From positions 1-35,584 of the forward strand of contig NZ_JAIXST010000100.1 in the NCBI RefSeq assembly GCF_027484545.1: a DNA stretch of 35,584 nucleotides, read 5' to 3'. Positions within the stretch are counted from its first letter, which is position 1, and each line of letters begins with the position of its first letter. The notes under the pieces are model-generated. The model ran no database searches, was not told the origin of the DNA, and saw only the letters and a list, made by a program, of their open reading frames with translations. The DNA is from Runella sp. (lineage in GTDB: Bacteria > Bacteroidota > Bacteroidia > Cytophagales > Spirosomataceae). Below, piece by piece: positions 16,949 to 24,707 of this stretch. Position numbers and translations under genes: made by a program.

Positions 16949-19156
16949 TTAAGGCAAGGAAAAAGCGACGTACTTGCCGCCGGGTTTTAGGTCATAACGG
17001 GTGCCGCCGCAGGCAATGGCGATGTATTGTTTTCCTTTAACCCTGTACGTAATCGGCGTAGCAAAACCGCCTGCCGGTAATTTGTATTCCCAAACAACCT
17101 TCCCCGTTTTGGTGTCAAAAGCCCGTAATTTTTCATCGTAAGTGGCCGCAATAAAGAGCAAACCTCCTGCTGTGACGACGGGGCCTCCGTGGTTTTCGGT
17201 GCCCGTGGTTGGAATTCCTTTTTTTGCCAATTCGGGATATTCGCCCAACGGCACTTTCCACACATACTCACCCGTGTTCATATCAACCGCATTGAGCGTA
17301 CCCCAAGGCGGTTGGATGACAGGGTAATTGGTAGGGTCTCGAAACTGACTGAAACCCCTGTTTTGATACGCAGGAGTGTACGGAAATAGGTTGCCTTTTT
17401 TGGTTTCCACCGCCGTCACTTGGTGAATATCGTCAGTTTTTACAGGAGCTTCCGTTTTAAGGAGATAATTGACGATGGCCTCACGATCCGGCTTGGAAAT
17501 ATGCTGAAAAGAGGGCATTCTGTTACGTCCCGTTTCAATAAGGGTACTGATTTGCTGCTTGGTCAATCGTTTTCCAACGTCTTTTAAATTGGGATAGGCT
17601 TGCGTATTTGCCGCGTTCGTGGTTTTAGAATCTGTTGCGTGACAGATTGCACAATTGGTGGTAAAAAGTTTCTCGCCTTGGGTCAATGCGCCGGTATTTT
17701 TTTGTGCGGCGGTGGCCTGCATTCTCAACAACCAAAGCATATTGTTGGCATTCACATACATAATTCCGTTCGGGTCGGCGGCACTGCCTCCCCATTCGGC
17801 ACCGCCACCTATTCCGTAATAAAGCGTTTCTTCTGGGCTCGGTGGCAGGTTTTTTTGTCCACCCCGGCTTTTTTCAAAAACAGAAAGGGCATACGCTGAT
17901 GACTCCGAAGAAATCGTGGACATATCCGCTTTGGTAAACGACTGATTGGAAAAAGGCGCAGGTTTGGTCGGAATGGGCTGAGTCGGCCACGGAGCTTCAC
18001 CGGGCAGGGCTGCCACTTTGGGAGAAGGTACTTCTTTGACGGGAAACAACGGTTTACCCGTCTCTCGGTCAAAGATAAAAATAAGCCCGTCTTTGGTGGC
18101 CTGCGCTACGGCGTCCACTTTTCGGGGCCGCCCGTCGGGGCCGTTTTGCGTTACCGTAATCAGGTTAGGCGGGCAGGGAATGTCTCTATCCCATAAATCA
18201 TGGTGAACCGTCTGAAAATGCCAGATGCGTTTGCCCGTTTCGGCATTTAAAGCAATGATACAATTGGCGAACAGATTGGCACCCTTGCGGTCTCCTCCGT
18301 AAAAATCAACCGAAGGGGAACCCGTTCCCAGAAAAACCATTCCCCGTTTTTCGTCTACGACCATGCCGGCCCAACAATTGGCGCCGCCGAGTTTTTTATA
18401 CGAATCTTTCGACCACGTATCGTAGCCGTATTCACCGGGAAGCGGAATGGTACGAAAAACCCACGCCAATTTTCCGGTGCGAATATCAAAGGCGCGAATG
18501 TGACCGGGGAGGGCATCGCCTCCTTCGGAAACCGATGAGCCCATAATGAGCAAATTTTTGAATACCACACCGGGTGTAGTGGAACGAATGTTGAACGTAG
18601 TGACATCGTAACCCAATGTTTTTGAGTCGCCGAGCCCGGCGTGCAAATCAACTAGGCCATTTTCTCCAAAACTCTTGATTGGGTCTCCCGTCAACGCGTT
18701 GAAGGCCATGAGTTTTGAGCCTACGGAATAAAGGATTCTTTTGTCATTTCCTTCTTCCCAGTACACTACCCCTCTGACGGGGTGAAAACTTGGTTTTACG
18801 TTGGGGTTGGAAAACGGGTCCACTTTCCAGAGTTGTTTGCCGGTGGCAGCATCTGCCGCAAACAATTTCAGGCGAGGAGTGGTACCATATAGTACGCCGT
18901 TGATGACAATCGGTTGGCACTGAATGTCATTACCTCGTCCATCCGGATTATTGTTTTCGCCCGTATCGTACGACCACGCCACTTGTAATTGACGGACATT
19001 TTGAGCATTGATTTGAGTCAATTCCGAATATCGGCTTCCTGCGCTGTTGCCGCCGTATTTGGGCCAGTCTGTGTCTTTATCAGTTGTTATTTGAAAAGTA
19101 GCACCGCAAATCAGTAAGGTAAAAAAACTACCCAAGGCATATTTCCAATAATTCAT
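16949..19156 (-). CDS. PQQ-dependent sugar/alcohol dehydrogenase with inserted cytochrome c
   Basis: A 735-residue exported quinoprotein. A signal peptide (YALGSFFTLLICGATFQ) leads into an eight-bladed PQQ beta-propeller: DWPKYGGNSAGSRYSELTQI, several W-docking repeats such as AADAATGKQLWKVDP and ALNAETGKRIWHFQTVHHD, and WDRDIPCPPN. A cytochrome c domain sits inside the propeller, with CAICH at residues 502-506 and a candidate axial Met at 547 (NRMPSF). The propeller then closes with NTGEYVWKVPLGEYP and DTKTGKVVWEYKLPAGG. It would oxidise an aldose or polyol in the periplasm and pass electrons to the chain via its heme. No PQQ biosynthesis genes are in the window. It lies upstream of eda in the sugar-acid cluster. 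Confidence 0.9.
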   Translation of the reverse strand: MNYWKYALGSFFTLLICGATFQITTDKDTDWPKYGGNSAGSRYSELTQINAQNVRQLQVAWSYDTGENNNPDGRGNDIQCQPIVINGVLYGTTPRLKLFAADAATGKQLWKVDPFSNPNVKPSFHPVRGVVYWEEGNDKRILYSVGSKLMAFNALTGDPIKSFGENGLVDLHAGLGDSKTLGYDVTTFNIRSTTPGVVFKNLLIMGSSVSEGGDALPGHIRAFDIRTGKLAWVFRTIPLPGEYGYDTWSKDSYKKLGGANCWAGMVVDEKRGMVFLGTGSPSVDFYGGDRKGANLFANCIIALNAETGKRIWHFQTVHHDLWDRDIPCPPNLITVTQNGPDGRPRKVDAVAQATKDGLIFIFDRETGKPLFPVKEVPSPKVAALPGEAPWPTQPIPTKPAPFSNQSFTKADMSTISSESSAYALSVFEKSRGGQKNLPPSPEETLYYGIGGGAEWGGSAADPNGIMYVNANNMLWLLRMQATAAQKNTGALTQGEKLFTTNCAICHATDSKTTNAANTQAYPNLKDVGKRLTKQQISTLIETGRNRMPSFQHISKPDREAIVNYLLKTEAPVKTDDIHQVTAVETKKGNLFPYTPAYQNRGFSQFRDPTNYPVIQPPWGTLNAVDMNTGEYVWKVPLGEYPELAKKGIPTTGTENHGGPVVTAGGLLFIAATYDEKLRAFDTKTGKVVWEYKLPAGGFATPITYRVKGKQYIAIACGGTRYDLKPGGKYVAFSLP

Positions 19157-19186
19157 TTTTTTCCTTTCTTTGAAATTCTATGAATG

Positions 19187-19265
19187 GAACACTGATTTTT
19201 AAGATTATTATGATCATTCCGGACAATCATAATTTTATCTTAAGAATCTTACACAATCAGCGTTC
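19187..19265. repeat. Large imperfect inverted-repeat element
   Basis: The arms start GAACACTGATT (19187-19197) and end AATCAGCGTTC (19255-19265). Inner paired blocks are AAGATTATTATGAT and ATCATAATTTTATCTTA around a TCCGGA centre. It fills most of the gap between the mutarotase-like and PQQ dehydrogenase genes and looks like a dispersed, MITE- or REP-type element able to fold in RNA. Confidence 0.65.
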
Positions 19266-19280
19266 TACCAAATCATGAGA

Positions 19281-20252
19281 TTAACGAGCGATAAATTTAT
19301 AGTTGATTTTCCACTTTACTTCTTCCTTCGGTTTCACCGACAGTTTGATGTAAGGCTCGGGACACGAAGTAGTATGGCACGCCCAATACACGAATTTCGC
19401 CAAAGGTTGATCGCAGGTAATTTGTACACTTGCCCCGGTTTTGAGGTTTTGAATGAGAATATCGTAGTCGTCGGGTGAAAGGCCAAAGCCCTGCAAACCG
19501 GCCGTAAATACAAAATTGCCCGATTCAAGTTCTTTGGTGTACGAAATGGCTCTGTTTTCGGTTTTCGCAATGGAGCCAAACCCTTTACCTTCGGCTTTGA
19601 TTTCGTAGGGAAACGAGGTGTAAATGTTGGGTCCCGTAGGTTCGTTATCAATCATAAAAAAGTTATGATTGTACATTTGGGTTTCGATGGGTTTTTGCCC
19701 GGTGTTTTTTAAACTGTGTTCCAACACCATTTCGGGTTTTCCATTGAGCAGTTTTACGGTTTTACGGTACACATATCCATAGCCGGCAGCGTCAGAAATG
19801 ACGTGGGTAAATTCAATTTTATCAATCGACTTTTTTACGGTCCATTTTCCTCCATTTTTAATTTGATAGGGTGTATTAAATGAATAGGGTTTTGCATCGG
19901 GTTTAATCAATGACCCAACTCCGATTTTTAAAAATTCACCGCCAATTTCTGCTTCGTTCATTCCCACGGCTACAAATTCTTCTACGGGGCCGGCAATGGC
20001 ATCGTGGAGTTGGGGGTCATACTTAGCAGGATTCCAGATGCCAAAATAAGAGTGTTTTCTGTATTCCAGTCGCGGCATTACGCCTGCCCAATCAAACCGC
20101 GTTCCCTGATAATACCCTCGATTCGCATCGGGTAGGTACAATTCCGCTTCAATCTCGCCATTGGTAATTTTGGCCGAAGGAAAATCTTCCGAAGGAATAA
20201 ACCCTCCGCAAAAGCTGCCGAGCAGGACGAGCACTACTAAACTTTTTTTCAT
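19281..20252 (-). CDS. Secreted mutarotase-like (aldose-epimerase fold) protein
   Basis: 323 residues from ATG 20252 (the longer frame from 20315 overlaps the end of the enolase-fold gene). The N-terminus MKKSLVVLVLLGSFCGGF is a signal peptide; the Cys context is not a good lipobox. The mature part is beta-rich with NGEIEAELYLPDANRGYYQG, RFDWAGVMPRLEY, YVYRKTVKLLNGKPEMVLEH, QMYNHNFFMID and a late FVYWACHTTSCPEPYIKLSV, which looks like the galactose-mutarotase superfamily (the NH in YNHNF at the usual active-site strand). It may interconvert sugar anomers or process a sugar acid in the periplasm next to the PQQ enzyme. The family assignment is moderate and the reaction inferred. Confidence 0.65.
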   Translation of the reverse strand: MKKSLVVLVLLGSFCGGFIPSEDFPSAKITNGEIEAELYLPDANRGYYQGTRFDWAGVMPRLEYRKHSYFGIWNPAKYDPQLHDAIAGPVEEFVAVGMNEAEIGGEFLKIGVGSLIKPDAKPYSFNTPYQIKNGGKWTVKKSIDKIEFTHVISDAAGYGYVYRKTVKLLNGKPEMVLEHSLKNTGQKPIETQMYNHNFFMIDNEPTGPNIYTSFPYEIKAEGKGFGSIAKTENRAISYTKELESGNFVFTAGLQGFGLSPDDYDILIQNLKTGASVQITCDQPLAKFVYWACHTTSCPEPYIKLSVKPKEEVKWKINYKFIAR

Positions 20253-20308
20253 CTGAAATTTTATGCTGAAAGAATGAATTAATCTATTGTTTTTGAGCCT
20301 TCCCGTAA

Positions 20309-21553
20309 CTACCAATTGTGAATGGAGCCGTCAGGGGCTTTTAATACTGGGTGTGGGAACTTGGTTTTTTCTTTTACTTCCATCACAAACGTGGCTTTTT
20401 GTGGGTCAAACTTGACGCCCAAGCCCGGGCTGTCGTTTAAATACAGTTTGCCGTTTTTAAAGTTAATAAAATCCTCGTTAAAATACGGTGGACGTTCCGG
20501 TTCGCCGCCACCCAATTCCATCAAACAACGCATGGGACTGCTTGCGCCCAACACGTGCACGAGAGCCGCTGTGGACAAAGGTCCCGTAAAATGCGGAATC
20601 ATTCCCACGTAATGCGTTTCGCATATAGACGCTATTTTCTTGAATTCGCTGATGCCGCCGGTATTGGGCAACGTGAAACGAGTGTAATCAATCTGACAAT
20701 TTTCAATCAATTCGTTGGTATCCCAACGGTCGCCGAACTGTTCTCCCACCGCAATCGGTACTTTGGTCATGGCCCGTACGGTTTTGTACACTCCCGGATT
20801 TTCGGAACGCACAATATCTTCGACAAAATAAGGTTCGAGATTTTCCAACGCCGAGCAAATTTTCAATCCATCGGTCATGTCAAAACGCGTGTGGAGGTCA
20901 ATAGCCCATTTACCTCCTCCGCCCACGGCCGCGTCAATTCGTTTGCAGAAGTCAATGGTTTTCTTGACGTTATCGTAAAAATCAAAAGGTTCTTCACCGT
21001 TGCCGCCCGTGGGTCCAATCCGATACGAACGAAGCCCGGCGGCAATGCAATCCTGCGCTCTGCCTTCTTCCGTTTTAGCTTTGGAGGCTCTGAATCCCGT
21101 GGCGTAACATTCCACATAGTCGCGGGTAGCACCGCCCAGCAGTTCGTAAACGGGAACGTTCAATGCTTTGCCTTTAATATCCCACAGCGCCATTTCCAAG
21201 GCTCCCAGTCCGTGTAATTTCTCACGCCCCGGGGGATAAAACATGCCGCGATAGAGATACTGCCAAAGGTGTTCGATGCGGAAAGGATCTTCCCCAATCA
21301 TCATTTGAGCGCATTGCTCTATCATGTCTTTGGAGCCGCCTTCACCGATGCCGATAATGCCGCCGTCGGTTTCTATTTCTACAATTCCCCGCGCCTGATT
21401 GAAAAGCGGTTTGTTATATCCCGGTGCTGCGTAATAGCGAATTTTGGTGATTTTCAATTTTGAAGCGGCTTGTGCTTCGTACAACGGTAACCCAACAGCT
21501 AAGGCGGTTGAGCCTAAAACCGCCGTTTTTAAAAAATTTCTTCTTTGCATCAT
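20309..21553 (-). CDS. Tat-exported enolase-superfamily dehydratase (MR/MLE subgroup)
   Basis: 414 residues with a twin-arginine signal (QRRNFLKTAVLGSTALAVG). The mature part is a mandelate racemase/muconate lactonizing-type enolase-fold enzyme. The three metal ligands are in place: D219 in AIDLHTRFD, E245 in FVEDIV and E271 in AVGEQF, with H321 in MIPHFTGP as a candidate general base. The KxK motif of the racemase subgroups is replaced by RSYRIGPTG. Together these favour a sugar-acid dehydratase, giving a 2-keto-3-deoxy acid, acting in the periplasm, which is unusual for this superfamily. It lies between the ManD-like gene and the mutarotase-like gene on the same strand. The substrate is unknown. 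Confidence 0.85.
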   Translation of the reverse strand: MMQRRNFLKTAVLGSTALAVGLPLYEAQAASKLKITKIRYYAAPGYNKPLFNQARGIVEIETDGGIIGIGEGGSKDMIEQCAQMMIGEDPFRIEHLWQYLYRGMFYPPGREKLHGLGALEMALWDIKGKALNVPVYELLGGATRDYVECYATGFRASKAKTEEGRAQDCIAAGLRSYRIGPTGGNGEEPFDFYDNVKKTIDFCKRIDAAVGGGGKWAIDLHTRFDMTDGLKICSALENLEPYFVEDIVRSENPGVYKTVRAMTKVPIAVGEQFGDRWDTNELIENCQIDYTRFTLPNTGGISEFKKIASICETHYVGMIPHFTGPLSTAALVHVLGASSPMRCLMELGGGEPERPPYFNEDFINFKNGKLYLNDSPGLGVKFDPQKATFVMEVKEKTKFPHPVLKAPDGSIHNW

Positions 21554-21636
21554 GTTAAGGGTTTGAGAAAAGGGCTAAAGGACATTTGCAAATGGACTGC
21601 GTTGGATGAATGGTTCTACGGTTCAACTATATATGT

Positions 21637-21660
21637 ATTGTCCGTGAGGACACGGGCAAT
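21637..21660. repeat. Short hairpin (REP-like)
   Basis: ATTGTCCGTG and CACGGGCAAT pair over ten bases with a single mismatch (G-U possible) around an AGGA loop. It lies between the two enolase-superfamily genes. There is no U-tract, so a terminator is unlikely; it may be a processing or dispersed element. Confidence 0.5.
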
Positions 21661-21706
21661 GCCAAGGGGTTGTATAGATAGTTAATTGTTTGATTTTGCG
21701 GTATTT

Positions 21707-21736
21707 ATTCACTAAACCACTAATTCACTCATTTAT
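21707..21736. repeat. Degenerate 7/8-bp repeat
   Basis: Units of the ATTCACT / AATTCACT type that abut the stop codon of the ManD-like gene. They are the reverse complement in style of the AGTGAAT arrays upstream of fabG and eda. Confidence 0.45.
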
Positions 21737-23098
21737 TTAGGGTCGTATAATCGTTCCGTCAAACTTCCTCACCTGCCAGTTGGATTTGGTGGTGATGGGG
21801 TATTTGGCCGCTTCTTTTTCGTTGATATCAACGCCGATACCCGGTACTTCATTGACCGACATATAGCCGTTTTTCATGGTAGGGCAGCCCGAAAAGACTT
21901 CCAGCGTTTTTTCATTGAATGAGACCGCTTCCTGAATCCCGAAATTCCAAACTGCCAAATCAATGTGCGCGTGAGCCGAGTGACCCACGGGTGAAACGTC
22001 TCCCGGACCGTGCCAAGCCGTTTTGATGTTGAACCATTCTCCCAACCGAGCCACTTTCATTGCCGGTGTAATGCCCCCGATTTGCGAAACGTGGATACGG
22101 ATATAGTCAAACCATTGGTTGACCATGGGTTCTACAAATTCGTTGATATTATTGAAAAGTTCTCCCATTGCAATCGGCACCGACGTGCTGGTACGAAGTT
22201 GCTTAAACCACTTCATGTTTTCGGGAGAAAAAGGATCTTCGATAAAGAATGGACGATAATCTTCTAATTTCTTTATCATATTGATGGCATCCATGGGTTG
22301 AACCCGTTCATGGATGTCGTGGAGTAATTCGATTTCATCACCGCAACCTTTCCGTACGGTTTCAAACAAGATGGGAATGGATTTGAGATACGTGCGTTCA
22401 TTCATGTAATTGTCGCCTTCGCCCCCAAAACCGGCCGCTTTGAAATCGGGTTTTTGCTCCGTACTGCCAACTGCGCCGTAACCACCCTGTTGAATCCGGA
22501 TGTATTTGAAGCCCCGTTCCATGATGCTTTTTACACTTTCAACCGTTGCTTCGGGGGTATTGCCGTTGGCGTGGGTATAGCAGGGAATGGCAAAACGAAC
22601 TTTACCGCCGAGGAGTTGGTACAACGGCATCCCAGCCCGCTTTCCTTTAATATCCCAAAGCGCTTGGTCTAATCCGCTGAGAGCATTGTTCAAAACGGGA
22701 CCGTTTCTCCAATACGAACTCACGTAAGTAGATTGCCACATGTCTTCGATATTATCCACGTCTTTACCCACACAAAACTCGTTAAGGTAGGTATTGATGG
22801 CCACAATCACGGTAGCGGCACGTTGGGTAAAGGTAGCACATCCTAAGCCGTACAAACCCGGCTCGGAAGTTTCGACTTTAACCACAATCAGATTGGAGCC
22901 TTGCGGAGCCGTAGCGATGGCTCGGACACTCGTAATTTTGACGGGTTTCATGGCTTTGGCGTACGATGGAGTTTCTTTTTCTTCGCGGGCTTGGGCGTTG
23001 GAAACACCGCCGAAAAGTCCAAGCAGTCCTGCCGAACCGCCAAGACCCAGTTTTTTGATGGTTTCCCGGCGGTTTATGTCTATTTTATTCATAACCAA
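21737..23098 (-). CDS. Tat-exported enolase-superfamily mannonate/gluconate dehydratase-like protein (ManD/RspA)
   Basis: 453 residues. A Tat signal (NRRETIKKLGLGGSAGLLGL) precedes a ManD/RspA-type enolase-fold domain. Metal ligands: D261 with H263 in LLHDIHERV, E287 in FFIEDPF, E313 in AMGELF. ManD-like marks are CYTHANG, YIRIQQGGYG and AWHGPGDVSPVGHSAHAH. Relatives dehydrate D-mannonate or D-gluconate to 2-keto-3-deoxygluconate; some RspA members have little activity. It is the first gene of the sugar-acid cluster, with a strong hairpin (23100-23155) just upstream of its start and a 49-bp palindrome beyond. ATG 23098 and ATG 23092 are both possible starts. Confidence 0.87.
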   Translation of the reverse strand: MVMNKIDINRRETIKKLGLGGSAGLLGLFGGVSNAQAREEKETPSYAKAMKPVKITSVRAIATAPQGSNLIVVKVETSEPGLYGLGCATFTQRAATVIVAINTYLNEFCVGKDVDNIEDMWQSTYVSSYWRNGPVLNNALSGLDQALWDIKGKRAGMPLYQLLGGKVRFAIPCYTHANGNTPEATVESVKSIMERGFKYIRIQQGGYGAVGSTEQKPDFKAAGFGGEGDNYMNERTYLKSIPILFETVRKGCGDEIELLHDIHERVQPMDAINMIKKLEDYRPFFIEDPFSPENMKWFKQLRTSTSVPIAMGELFNNINEFVEPMVNQWFDYIRIHVSQIGGITPAMKVARLGEWFNIKTAWHGPGDVSPVGHSAHAHIDLAVWNFGIQEAVSFNEKTLEVFSGCPTMKNGYMSVNEVPGIGVDINEKEAAKYPITTKSNWQVRKFDGTIIRP

Positions 23099-23099
23099 T

Positions 23100-23155
23100 G
23101 AGATAAATGTTTAAGAAGTAAAAGCCGCGGAAGCCGAAATTTTACTTTTTATCTC
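23100..23155 (-). promoter_or_regulatory. Leader hairpin upstream of the sugar-acid cluster
   Basis: Nested inverted repeats: GAGATAAA (23100-23107) with TTTATCTC (23148-23155), and AAGTAAAA (23116-23123) with TTTTACTT (23140-23147), enclosing a GC-rich loop. It ends 1 base from the start codon of the ManD-like gene, so it could be an operator or an RNA structure that limits translation of the first gene. Confidence 0.45.
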
Positions 23156-23164
23156 CGGAAAACC

Positions 23165-23213
23165 CAATCCCTAAATCCCTTTCTCCAACTTGGAGAAAGG
23201 GATTTAGGGATTG
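23165..23213. repeat. Perfect 49-bp palindrome
   Basis: Two 24-base arms (23165-23188 and 23190-23213) are exact reverse complements around one central C at 23189. The arm begins CAATCCCTAAATCCC. Such perfect palindromes are seen as dispersed intergenic repeats in Bacteroidota; here it lies just beyond the leader of the sugar-acid cluster. It may terminate transcription or be a mobile REP-type element. Confidence 0.8.
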
Positions 23214-24008
23214 ACCTAACTTGGTGTCAAACAATTTCATACAGAATCAGAAAGTTGAACTACTGTTTTTTGAAAAAATAAATAGCCGTAAGACAAGGTC
23301 CTACGGCTATCTTTCTTAACCTAAACTAAATCGTATGAGAATTCTTTATTGAGAATGTCGGAGTTGAAAACTTTTGACAAAATTCCGGAAAAGATTTTAA
23401 GCACAAATCACCCGTTATGCGCCATTTTTAATGCTGTTTTTCGAGGGCAAAAGTAATGAACTGTCTTATCATAAGGATTGAATCGTTTGTTAGGGTTTAT
23501 TTAAGTTTTTTGCCATTCCTGACTATGGGTGTAGCTAAAAATGAGGGAGGTAACCCAATTCTATTTTATATTTTGGGGAAGAGGGATACTTTAAACGAAG
23601 CGGTTTGGGCGAAAATAACTGAAAATTTGGCCTTTAAATCATAAATCAAACTTCACAGTAGGGTAACATTACCTGGAATAGACCACTAAAAATGGGTGAT
23701 TTTTAGCCTATCTGAATTGGAGAACTTTGTTGTGGCAATTGCCTGCAGTTGGCTTTTGACCAACTTCCTTCGGAATTGCCTTGAACGAAAGTGCTTTGTA
23801 TGGTATTACGAATTGGCTCAATGTAACCTACAAAAGTGGTTTCAATACCTAATCAAACGCTGAATACATTCAGAATCTAAGTAAATAAAAAACAGGGCAA
23901 TAACTCGCTGACAGGCTGGTGTTAATAAGCAATTGTCGCGCTTAGATACCCTCAGGTGCGGTAGGTTCCCGTTCCTTAACAGAACTATTTCTCAAAATAA
24001 ATGTTGGT
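23214..24008. other. Long intergenic region without a supported gene
   Basis: About 800 bases. It contains the hairpin at 23282-23310 and a five-codon start (MRILY, then stop) at 23335-23352 on the plus strand that resembles a truncated TonB-receptor leader. A 62-codon frame at 23456-23644 has no recognisable features. A 33-codon open stretch ending near 23862 (plus strand) reads WYYELAQCNLQKWFQYLIKR; it could be the tail of a lost gene but is not assignable. The region looks like degraded DNA. Confidence 0.5.
23282..23310 (-). terminator. Strong stem-loop with U-tract on the minus strand
   Basis: ATAGCCGTA at 23282-23290 pairs with TACGGCTAT at 23302-23310, with GAC/GTC extending the stem. 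On the minus strand it is followed by TTATTTTTTC, as in an intrinsic terminator. No minus-strand gene ends here, so it may end an unannotated small RNA or be part of an abandoned leader on the plus strand. Confidence 0.45.
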
Positions 24009-24039
24009 GTATGTAATGACAATAAATGTATTTACATAC
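24009..24039. promoter_or_regulatory. Operator-like inverted repeat upstream of the nitroreductase
   Basis: GTATGTAA (24009-24016) and TTACATAC (24032-24039) form a perfect 8-bp inverted repeat with a 15-base spacer. It ends 8 bases before the ATG at 24048. The size and symmetry fit a dimeric HTH repressor site; HxlR- or TetR-type regulators often control such nitroreductases, but no such gene is adjacent. Confidence 0.5.
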
Positions 24040-24047
24040 AATTGATT

Positions 24048-24680
24048 ATGGACCTAATAGAAAGCTTACAGTGGAGATATGCCACTAAGAAAATGACGGG
24101 CGAGAAAGTACCGCAGGATAAAATTGATTATATATTGGAAGCGATACGTCTTTCACCATCCTCGTCGGGTTTGCAGCCTTACGAGATTTTGGTCATCACC
24201 AACGAAGAATTAAAGGAAAAAATAAAACCCATTGCTTACGGTCAAGGTCAAATTACGGATGCATCACACATTCTAGTATTTGCAGCTTGGGATAAATATA
24301 CGGTAGAACGAATCAATACTTCTTTTGCCCGCTCCAATGCTGAAAGAGGCTTGCCCGACAGCGCAACAGATGCCTACCGTACCCGATTGATTGGATTAAT
24401 GACCAACCAAACGCCGGAACAGAATTTTGCACATACGGCCAAACAATCTGCCATTGCACTGGGTATTGCGATGGTAGCAGCAGCAGACCAACAAGTGGAT
24501 GCCACTCCGATGGAAGGCTTTGACGCACTGGCTTTGGATGAACTTTTGGGCTTAGCCTCAAAAGGGTTGAAAAGCACGGCTATCCTAACCTTGGGTTATC
24601 GCGATGAAGCCAACGATTGGCTTGCGAAATTGAAGAAGGTAAGAACCCCCAAAGAGCTTTTATACACTCATTTCAACTAA
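24048..24680 (+). CDS. NAD(P)H-dependent nitroreductase-family oxidoreductase
   Basis: 210 residues from ATG 24048 (a TTG two codons upstream is in frame). A flavin-dependent (FMN) NfsB-like oxidoreductase: SLQWRYATKKMTGEKVPQDK with the basic residues that bind FMN phosphate, SPSSSGLQPYEILVI, and the C-terminal LGLASKGLKSTAILTLGYRD. It would reduce quinones, nitroaromatics or related electrophiles in the cytoplasm. An inverted repeat lies immediately upstream, suggesting a repressor-controlled stress gene. It is convergent with the araC-like gene (27 bases between stops). Confidence 0.9.
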   Translation: MDLIESLQWRYATKKMTGEKVPQDKIDYILEAIRLSPSSSGLQPYEILVITNEELKEKIKPIAYGQGQITDASHILVFAAWDKYTVERINTSFARSNAERGLPDSATDAYRTRLIGLMTNQTPEQNFAHTAKQSAIALGIAMVAAADQQVDATPMEGFDALALDELLGLASKGLKSTAILTLGYRDEANDWLAKLKKVRTPKELLYTHFN

Positions 24681-24707
24681 AAAAGAGTCAACCCCTCTCT
24701 GCTTGTT

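Noticed and set aside
20555-21217. 220-codon plus frame
   Set aside because: It is fully antisense to the exported enolase-superfamily gene and carries no recognisable motif.
23456-23644. 62-codon plus frame
   Set aside because: It has a hydrophobic start but no family pattern or promoter, and lies in degraded intergenic DNA.
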